The notes beneath the pieces are model-generated. The model was given only the letters and a program-made list of their open reading frames with translations. It made no database searches and was not told where the DNA came from. DNA of 34,705 nucleotides from Desulforamulus aquiferis (GTDB lineage: Bacteria; Bacillota; Desulfotomaculia; Desulfotomaculales; Desulfotomaculaceae). This document shows positions 27,907 through 34,705 of this stretch, piece after piece. How positions within the stretch are numbered: the first letter of the stretch is position 1; each line of letters starts with the position of its first letter. Both the position numbers and the translations under genes were made by a program. The stretch lies in NCBI GenBank assembly GCA_004143605.1, contig AWVY01000032.1:107761-142465 (forward strand). The letters run 5' to 3'.

Positions 27907-28374
27907 AGGCCCACCTCACAAACCGAAAATTTACTTCACCAATCCTAATACGATCACCATTGGCTAAAACCGTCGGCCTTTTGACCACTAGGTCATTTAA
28001 ATAGGTTTTATTTAAGCTTCCCAGGTCCTCCAGCCAATATTGCCCTTGGCGAAAAATTATGCGGGCATGATCCTGAGAGGCAAAATTTCCATGAAAAATA
28101 ATATGATTATCTAGACCTCGTCCAAGCTTAGTTAATTCTCCTAATTGAAACTCTTCGCCCTGTTCAAGGTCCTCTTCCCCTGGGGAAACCACCTGCAGTC
28201 TTGCCCCATCTCCACCGGCAGAAGCCGGCGGCGTACGCAGCCTATTAGACTGCTGTTCTTCCAATTGGGCACCTCTCCTTAGCTCACTTATCATGCTGCA
28301 GTAAGCCTAAGAATAAAGAGGAAAAGTAATATTAAGAATAAATATCTCAAAACCGTTACAGCTAGGCCCAGCAC
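27884..28374 (-). CDS. Membrane-anchored FHA-domain protein (FhaB-like)
   Basis: This forkhead-associated phosphothreonine reader of about 163 residues recruits proteins phosphorylated by the neighbouring kinase. The FHA core shows LGRGLDNHIIF, HARIIFRQGQYWLEDLGSLN and KTYLNDLVV, then NGDRIRIG. Upstream in another frame is a single TM helix (VLRYLFLILLFLFILRL) beginning at a GTG (28374) with AAGGAG 8 bases before it. A one-base shift near 28296 joins the two parts. A shorter form starting at 28294 would be soluble and has no evident RBS. The FHA recognition residues (Arg, Ser/Asn-type loop) look intact. Confidence 0.82.
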
Positions 28375-28376
28375 AG

Positions 28377-29166
28377 CTAAAACTCCTTAAATATTAATAC
28401 GGTACTGCCCAGGGATATTACATCCCCCGAGGTTAATTCAACCTTCTCAACCAATAGGCCATTTAGGTATGTACCGTTGGTGCTGCCCAAATCCGTTAAC
28501 CAGTAGCGTCCACCAGCCGGTTCCAACTGGGCATGCCTACGAGAAATACTTGAATCTAAAAGCACTATATCACACGAATCCCTTCGCCCCATAACAACAC
28601 GATAATCTCCAAGTAAAAATTCTCTGCCGGTGTCGGGTCCCTCTTCTACGAACAGTGAAGCGGATATTGCCGACTTAATCTTTGGTATGGGTGCGTATCC
28701 CTGATTGGCTCAAAATTCATGGTGTTTTCTATCTGTTCATACTTGCTTTCATCCACAGCTTTTTGCCAAATATCCCTGACTTCTTCAGGCTCAGCTTGAC
28801 CATATTTACATTCAATTAATATATCCCCTGACTTAATGCTATCCAGTTCGGCAAATTGTATTGTCGGTCTGGCCACCAGGGTAAAATTCTTTTCCTTGGC
28901 CTTTTGAATTAAATAATCAACCAATTCCGATGATAAAGCCGGAGCCATTGGCACAATGGTTTCGTAATCAGTCGGGTGCAAATAAACAAAGTATTCATTT
29001 GGCACATAAATATTAGCTACACTCACCCTACGCTTGTCTTTCATAGACCGAAAAAGTTTTTTTGCGATATCGGTAGGCTGTACACGGCGCCGGTGCTGAA
29101 TTTATTTTTAAAGAAACCCTCAATATATTTTTCTAGCTTATCTTCCAGTCCGGAAAACATCCCCAT
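28377..29166 (-). CDS. DUF3662-FHA protein (FhaA-like)
   Basis: The N-terminal DUF3662 (FhaA N-terminal) domain reads FSGLEDKLEKYIEGFFKNKF and continues, after a frameshift near 29085, with PTDIAKKLFRSMKDKRRVSV and IYVPNEYFVYLHPTDYE. After a linker and a second frameshift near 28650 there is an FHA domain with MGRRDSCDIVLLDSSISRRH, LTDLGSTNGTYLNG and GDVISLGS. This is the architecture of actinobacterial FhaA, which binds phosphorylated cell-wall proteins. The ATG at 29166 follows GAGGTGAAAAGC. About 262 residues. The next FHA gene's GTG begins 2 bases after its stop. Confidence 0.88.
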
Positions 29167-29193
29167 GCTTTTCACCTCACTAAAACCAATTAC

Positions 29194-30251
29194 TTAACTA
29201 TTTTCCCGCCCTTCATATCGACGTCTAAGCTGGCCACAGGCGGCGTCAATATCTGTGCCTAGTTCACGACGAACCGTTACAGCCAGACCGCCCTTTTCCA
29301 AGACCTCCTTAAAGGCTTGAACCTTCTCCTGAGAAGTTCTTTCAAAACCCCTGCCCTCTACGGGATTGGCTGGAATAATGTTCACATGACAAAGCAGTCC
29401 CTTTAGTAGTCCTATCAATTTTTTGGCCTGTTCCATATGATCGTTGACATCGGAAAGCAGCGCATATTCAAAGGTTATTCTCCTACCTGTTATTTCTATA
29501 TACCTTCTGCATGCGTCCATCAACTCGCCCAGTTTATAACGGCGATTTATTGGAACAAGTCGATCCCTCAGGGAATCCTCCGGCGCATGAAGGGAAATAG
29601 CGAGGGTTATGGGTAGCTTCCTTTGTGCCAGCTCCAGGATTTTGGGAACTAAACCACAGGTTGATAAAGTTATATGTCGGTATCCAATATTTAAGCCATA
29701 CCCAGCATTAATATTCTCTAGAAATTTCATGACATTGTCATAATTATCCAGGGGTTCTCCCGCCCCCATAATCACAATATGACTTATCCTTTCACCGCAA
29801 TCCTTCTGAATTACCAGCACCTGATCATAAATCTCACCAGGGCTGAGATTTCTCACCAGTCCCTCCATGGTGGATGCACAAAACATGCAGCCCATGCGGC
29901 AGCCGACCTGGGTAGAAACGCAGCGGAATTGCCATAGGAATGCTTCATTAAAACACTCTCCACCGCATGTCCATCTTCCAGCCCAAATAAGTATTTGATA
30001 GTATTTTCCTTAGCTGATTGCTGCCTGGTCAAAATCTTACCAGAATTGATTTTAGCAACCCGCTCTAGCTTTTCCCGTAAATCCTTGGATAAATTAGTCA
30101 TTTCATCAAAGGAAGTCACTCCTTTGGCCAATACCCAGTTGCAAATTTGCTCGGCACGGAATGGCTTTTCGCCCAGTTCCTGAAGAAACTGCTTCATTTC
30201 AGCAAGGGTTAAATCCTTTAAATTTAACTTTCCCAAAGAATTTCTACACAT
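29194..30251 (-). CDS. rlmN: Dual-specificity 23S rRNA/tRNA adenine C2-methyltransferase RlmN
   Basis: This radical SAM enzyme methylates 23S rRNA A2503 and some tRNAs. The N-terminal RNA-binding part reads [20 protein letters not shown]. The cluster motif is [10 protein letters not shown] (CX3CX2C), with [12 protein letters not shown] and [11 protein letters not shown] following; the second catalytic cysteine is in [14 protein letters not shown] near the C-terminus. A frameshift near 29930 (one T missing) joins the two parts just before the cluster. The ATG at 30251 overlaps the rsmB stop by 8 bases. About 353 residues, as expected. Confidence 0.95.
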
Positions 30252-31612
30252 TTCTATTCAAACCCTTTTTTCTCAGTCGGGCAATAAAAAACCCGTCCAT
30301 ACCATGAATATGAGGAAGCAGTTGGAGATAGCCCTCTTCGACGGAACTCTCATTATCCAGTCCAGGTGGTAGCAGTTGTCTTAAATCACCAAGGCTAAAC
30401 TCAGGGTGATTAAACAGGAAATCCTCAACCACTCCCATATTTTCTTCCCTGGTAAGGGTGCAGGTACTATAGACCAAAACTCCACCCGGGCGTAAGCACT
30501 TGGCTGCTGACTGCAGTATTTCCTTTTGCAGTCTTACTACACCGGGAAGTTGGCTTGGGTCCTTGCGCCATCTTGAATCAGGCCTTCTTCTCAAAACTCC
30601 CAAGCCTGAACAAGGGGCATCTACTAAAACATAGTCGGCCCAGCCTTGATACTTTTTATACAACTCCCTGGCATCGGAAACCTCTCCACGAATAGAGGTA
30701 ATACCAAGTCGCCGGCAATTCTCTTTGATCAATTCCAGCTTGTGGGCATACATGTCAACGGCAACTATTTCTCCCCGATCTCCCATTAGCTGTGCTATGT
30801 GGGTGGTCTTTCCTCCTGGGGCGGCAGCCACATCAAGAACCCTGGCACCAGAGGCCGGATTTAAAACATGGGCCACCATCATAGAACTTCGTCTTGAACT
30901 TGAAAAAGCCCCTCCTGAAAGGCCTTTAGGGATCTATATGATAAAAAACCGTTAATGTGAAGTCCTTCGGGCACATATCTAGTCTCCCTGGCCTCCACTC
31001 CCTCCTCCTGAAGTCTCTCTATCAATTCCTGCCTTGATATTTTCAAGGTATTTACCCTAACGGTATTTGGTGCAGGTCGATTATTAGCCTCACATAGTTC
31101 AATGGTTTGGTCAAAACCAAAGTCCTTAAGCCACCTCTCCACTAACCAGGTGGGGTGAGAGTACTTTAGGGCGACATAGTCCACCGGGTCATTCTGGGAA
31201 TCTGGATAATCCAGATTGTTTTGCTGCCTGCTACATTTCGCAGGACCCCATTGACAAACTTGGCCACCCCGGCATGACCATACTTCTTGGCCAATTCCAC
31301 GGATTCGTTGCAGGCTGCTGAATCAGGGACCCGGGGCATGAAAATAATTTGGTAGGTGCCCATCCTTAAAATATTTCTTACCCAAACGGTCTGTGAGGCC
31401 AAAGGTTGTTTAAGAAAATGAGCCAAAATCCAATCTATGGTGTTAAGCTTTCTCATTACACCATAGGTTATCTCAGTGGCAAAAGCCCGGTCTAACTTGC
31501 CGGGCTGGTATTGCTCAAGAAACTTATTTAAGGCTAGATTTGCATAGGCCCCTTCTTCTTCCACCGCTTTCAGCACTTGTAAAGTCAGATCCCTGGCGGT
31601 AACATTCTTCAA
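30244..31612 (-). CDS. rsmB: 16S rRNA (cytosine-967-C5)-methyltransferase RsmB
   Basis: This SAM-dependent m5C methyltransferase has an NusB-like N-terminus (ARDLTLQVLKAVEEEGAYAN) and a NOL1/NOP2/Sun catalytic domain. The SAM motif reads VLDVAAAPGGKTTHIAQLMG; the two catalytic cysteines lie in DAPCSGLG and VYSTCTLTREEN. Frameshifts near 31212 (one A missing) and 30893 (one A missing) split it in three. About 456 residues. The TTG start overlaps the DUF116 TGA stop (TTGA). Confidence 0.95.
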
Positions 31613-32414
31613 TTGGTATCCCTTTCCTTTCCAGTGGCTTCTGTTCCTAGAAAAAATTCAATGGCCTTAGCTACCCTAGGAGTAGTTACCCTTGTATTAA
31701 AACAAGTCCAAAGGGCCTCTCATTCAGCACCCCTAACACTGGGATCGGGCTGCAATCCTGAATACCACTGGATAAATCCCTCTCACAGGCTATGGCCACA
31801 ATACCCTTAGGTCTACATTCTTTGACATACTTTCTAGCTAGGGTTCCCCCTGTGGCCACCCCTACGTTAATCCCGTAGTGATCTCTCAAATTAAGCAGTT
31901 CAGCCACGTGACACTTGCCACAGCGTTTACAGTTGTTTATGTCATTGGTTACCTTATGGGGACAACCGTTATCCTGCAGACAATGGGGTGCCAGCAGTAA
32001 TATTTGATTTGGCTTTAGGGGCTTTTGATTTGCCCTTACTAATTCATTGTTTACTTCTATAAATGAGTTTTTAATTTTATCAGCATCTATTTTAAATATT
32101 CTACCCAGAACTATGGCAAAGGGGAAAAGAGTGGTCATGGCCACCCGCATCAAAGGTTGCAGCGGTGTTATGGTTTGTGCCAGCCAAATGGTCAGAACAA
32201 TTCCCCCAACACCAAAGGCAACTAACAGAATAGCCAAAATTACAAGGACAACAACACTAATTAGTATTACTTGATGATAAATGGTGGTGGGATGATACAT
32301 AAGATACCAAACAGTAAATACCAATAGACCTACCACAATAATGCTGGCTGCCAGCAATCCTAAAAATAACCTTTTTCTTACATGGGGAGCCTGAGCTTGA
32401 CCGGGAGAAATCAA
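31609..32414 (-). CDS. DUF116 membrane protein with cysteine cluster
   Basis: This protein of about 268 residues belongs to the DUF116 family; its function is unknown. Two TM helices lie near the N-terminus (FLGLLAASIIVVGLLVFTV and ISVVVLVILAILLVAFGVGG). The cytoplasmic part has clustered cysteines, PHCLQDNGCPHKV then NCKRCGKCHV, which may bind a metal or Fe-S cluster, followed by GVATGGTLARKYVKECRPKG and AIACERDLSSGIQD. The visible frame stops at 31686; restoring one C near 31713 gives GPCFNTRVTTPRVAKAIEFF and the stop at 31609. The start overlaps fmt by ATGA. The fmt-DUF116-rsmB neighbourhood is common in Clostridia. Confidence 0.87.
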
Positions 32415-33364
32415 CTTACCCTCAATCCTTTCATTGACAAAACTGTGCCCGGCGTGATTTGTTTACCCCGCAAAAAGCGACTTGCTTCCATTCTTTTGCT
32501 GCCCTGCAATTGCAATTCTTTAATCAAGATTTGCCCATAGCCCGTTTGCACCAGTATTCCACCAGTTTGCAATTCTAAAACCGTTCCCGGGCATGCTGAC
32601 AACATTAATGGTGCGGGAACACCGGTTTTCCAAATCTTTAGTACTTGTCCCTCCCAGGTAGTAAAGGCTCCTGGCCAGGGATCCATGCCACGAACATGAT
32701 TATGAATATCCTTGGCCTGACCCTGCCAATCAATAGGCTCATGTTCCTTACGCAGCATGGGAGCGTAGGTAGCGCTAGTATGATTCTGTGATTGCCTGGG
32801 GGCCTTTCCCTGTCCCATAAGTCCAAGGGTTTCCACCAACAGCTTTGCCCCCTGGGCAGCTAGCCGATCGTGAATCATCCCCACTGTGTCGTCAGGACCA
32901 ATGGGAATAGTTCCTTTTAAAATCATATCACCGGTGTCCATACCCTCGTCCATATACATGGTGGTTACGCCGGTTTCCTTCTCTCCATTAATAACTGCCC
33001 AGTGTATAGGAGCTGCCCCTCGATAATAAGGTAAAAGGGATGCGTGTACATTGACACAGCCCAGGGGCGGCAAGTGCAAAATCTCCCTGGGCAGTATCTT
33101 GCCATAGGCCACCACAACAATACATTGGGGTTGTAATAATTTTAATTGTTCAAGAAATTCATCCGTCTTTATGCTGACAGGTTGATATACCGGCAAACTA
33201 TTCTCCAGTGCTAAAACCTTTACTGGGGGAGGCTGAACTTGCTTTCCCCGTCCCTTTGGCTTATCTGGCTGAGTAACCACTCCAACTATTTGATGCTGTG
33301 TTTCAATCAATGCCTTAAGGGAGGCTGCGGCAAAATCCGGCGTTCCCATAAAAACGATACGCAT
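32411..33364 (-). CDS. fmt: Methionyl-tRNA formyltransferase
   Basis: This enzyme formylates initiator Met-tRNA using 10-formyl-tetrahydrofolate. The intact 317-residue protein shows MRIVFMGTPDFAAASLKAL, the folate and catalytic motif CVNVHASLLPYYRGAAPIHW, TTMYMDEGMDTGD and the C-terminal OB domain (NHVRGMDPWPGAFT onward). RBS AGGAG lies before the ATG at 33364. It follows def by 20 bases, the usual def-fmt pair. No frameshift is seen. Confidence 0.97.
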   Translation of the reverse strand: MRIVFMGTPDFAAASLKALIETQHQIVGVVTQPDKPKGRGKQVQPPPVKVLALENSLPVYQPVSIKTDEFLEQLKLLQPQCIVVVAYGKILPREILHLPPLGCVNVHASLLPYYRGAAPIHWAVINGEKETGVTTMYMDEGMDTGDMILKGTIPIGPDDTVGMIHDRLAAQGAKLLVETLGLMGQGKAPRQSQNHTSATYAPMLRKEHEPIDWQGQAKDIHNHVRGMDPWPGAFTTWEGQVLKIWKTGVPAPLMLSACPGTVLELQTGGILVQTGYGQILIKELQLQGSKRMEASRFLRGKQITPGTVLSMKGLRVS

Positions 33365-33384
33365 CTATAATCTCCTCTTGTTTT

Positions 33385-33841
33385 TTATTGCTCCGCTTTT
33401 CTGATATTGCTGGCCTTATCTACAAAGATCACTCCATCTAAGTGATCCAGTTCATGCTGGAAGCTCTAGCCATGAGTCCCCGGGCCTTGTAGGCAACTTC
33501 TTCTCCCTCTCGATTTAGACCGGCTATAACTATTTTCTCAGCCTGGTTACCTCGCCAACCATACCGGGCACTGAAAGACAACCCTCTGTATCCTCTTCAC
33601 TGCCTGAGGACTCTAAGATCCTGGGATTAATAAGCTCTATTAATCCTTCTCCGATATCAACAACTATTACTCTTTTGGAGACTCCGATCTGTGGAGCAGC
33701 TAACCCAACACCCCGGGCCTGGTACATGGTGTCCGCCATATTATTCAGCAGTTTGATAATGCTAGGATTAATTTCTTTAACCGGCTTGGCCTTCTCTCTC
33801 AATACATCGTCGCCTATTTCTACAATCTTATACACAGCCAC
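33385..33841 (-). CDS. def: Peptide deformylase
   Basis: This metalloenzyme removes the N-terminal formyl group from new proteins. All three motifs are present: [18 protein letters not shown] and, after two frameshifts (near 33540 one G missing, near 33468 one T missing), HELDHLDG. The protein starts [17 protein letters not shown] and ends SNIRKAEQ. About 152 residues. The GTG at 33841 is chosen because AAGGGGG lies 9 bases upstream; a longer ORF start at 33877 lacks an RBS. Confidence 0.95.
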
Positions 33842-33926
33842 CGCTATAATCCCCCTTAGTAATATAAGAAATGTCAATTTAATGCCAATTATCTATTCAT
33901 TTGAGTCGATTTCCGTAATTATTAGT

Positions 33927-33954
33927 CAATAATCCAGTAATTTTTGGATTATTG
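33927..33954. terminator. Hairpin downstream of priA
   Basis: CAATAATCC pairs with GGATTATTG (9 bp, AT-rich) around a 10-base loop, 38 bases after the priA stop. No clear T-run follows on the minus strand, so it may be a weak terminator or an incidental hairpin. Confidence 0.35.
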
Positions 33955-33991
33955 GAGGTATCCTGTACCCTTATATTATACCCTTATATAC

Positions 33992-34705
33992 TTAAGGATC
34001 TACATCAATACTTACGGTAACCTTCTTAAACCTTATTCCAGCTCGCTGTAACAGGGTCCCGGCAACCTTCCTCAGGTCTGTGCTAACTGCACCCTTTAAA
34101 ATTAGCTGCCATCTAAAACGTTCTTTTATTTTTGGTATTCCCGCAGGGGCAGGCCCTAGTACCTCTACCCCTGTAATTTTAGTTTCTTCTACAATGCCCT
34201 TTAAGCTTTCCTGCCACCACTCAGCAGCAGCCATTACATCGGCTTCGCTTATACCGGAAAATAAAATTCTGATCAAGTGGCTAAAGGTGGGTAGCAAAGG
34301 GCTTTTCTTACTGACATTTCCCTATGGTAGAAACTGATGAAGTCATGGTCCCTGGCCGTTAAAATGCTAAAATGTTCTGGATCATAGGTTTGGACGATTA
34401 CATCTCCCGATGCTTCCCCCCGCCCTGCTCTACCAGCAACCTGGGTTAGCAGTTGAAAGGTTCTTTCGGCAGCCCTAAAGTCCGGTATATTGAGGGAAAC
34501 ATCCGCACTAACTACTCCCACTAGGGTTACTTCAGGAATATCAAGTCCCTTTGCAATCATTTGGGTGCCAATAAGGATCTGTCCATCCCCATTAATAAAC
34601 TGCTCCAATATTTCTTTATGGGACCCCTTGCGGGAGGTGGTGTCTGCATCCATCCGAAATACTTTGCAGCCTGGGAATAATTTTTTAACCTCTTCTTCCA
34701 CCCTT
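33992..34705 (-). CDS. priA: Primosomal protein N' (PriA helicase), C-terminal part
   Basis: This is the C-terminal part of the replication-restart helicase, running off the right edge. The helicase motifs visible are FRMDADTTSRKGSHKEILEQ, QILIGTQMIAKGLDIPEVTL, VSADVSLNIPDFRAAERTFQ and QVAGRAGRG. After a frameshift near 34297 (one T missing) it reads YPPFSHLIRILFSG and ends VTVSIDVDP. The zinc-binding and 3'-DNA-binding parts lie outside the window. The gene precedes def-fmt, the usual order in Firmicutes. Confidence 0.94.

Overview
The window looks like a chromosomal segment of an anaerobic, moderate-GC Clostridia bacterium, most like the Peptococcaceae/Desulfotomaculum lineage. I infer this from gene content and order (a priA-def-fmt-DUF116-rsmB-rlmN-FHA-FHA-PP2C-RodA-PBP-PknB-rsgA-rpe run, sigma-54 regulators, a 2-oxoacid:ferredoxin oxidoreductase), not from a database search. 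Nearly everything is on the minus strand, so transcription runs from high to low coordinates. The only supported plus-strand gene is a 76-codon ORF at 20528-20758.

Right part (34705 to about 20800): a dense housekeeping and cell-envelope cluster. It starts with the C-terminal part of PriA, then peptide deformylase, Met-tRNA formyltransferase, a DUF116 membrane protein, RsmB, RlmN, two FHA proteins, a PP2C phosphatase, a RodA/FtsW glycosyltransferase, a class B penicillin-binding protein, a PASTA Ser/Thr kinase, RsgA and ribulose-phosphate epimerase. Several junctions overlap by a few bases, which suggests one long operon ending at a terminator that overlaps the rpe stop codon. A 35-residue rubredoxin-like protein follows.

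Middle (20400 to 6200): adenylate kinase (zinc type) with its own promoter and terminator, then two tandem copies of one module. Each module is a five-gene branched-chain-type amino acid ABC transporter (livJ-livH-livM-livG-livF) followed by a sigma-54 enhancer-binding regulator. Both regulators have PAS, AAA+ and Fis-type HTH parts, with CBS-like N-termini resembling PrdR.

Left part (6200 to 1): a near-consensus -24/-12 promoter at 5987-6002, with dyad sequences 130-180 bp upstream, drives an operon for a split flavin/iron-sulfur dehydrogenase: an HcnA-like 2Fe-2S protein, an HcnB-like FAD/NAD(P) protein, a 4Fe-4S protein, a BFD-type 2Fe-2S protein and a DAO-fold FAD catalytic subunit. The last gene is rocA (P5C dehydrogenase). 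After a terminator come the delta and alpha genes of a 2-oxoacid:ferredoxin oxidoreductase, which run off the left edge. Read together, the left half suggests regulated uptake and oxidation of an amino acid, most likely proline: proline to P5C, to glutamate, to 2-oxoglutarate, to an acyl-CoA with reduced ferredoxin. The substrate is inferred, not proven.

Most long genes are broken by single-base frameshifts, about fifty in all. Those I could resolve are mostly one base missing from a short homopolymer run, and the protein continues in another frame. They look like sequencing or consensus errors, so I give full-length gene extents and do not call pseudogenes. I saw no tRNA, rRNA, CRISPR array or mobile element.
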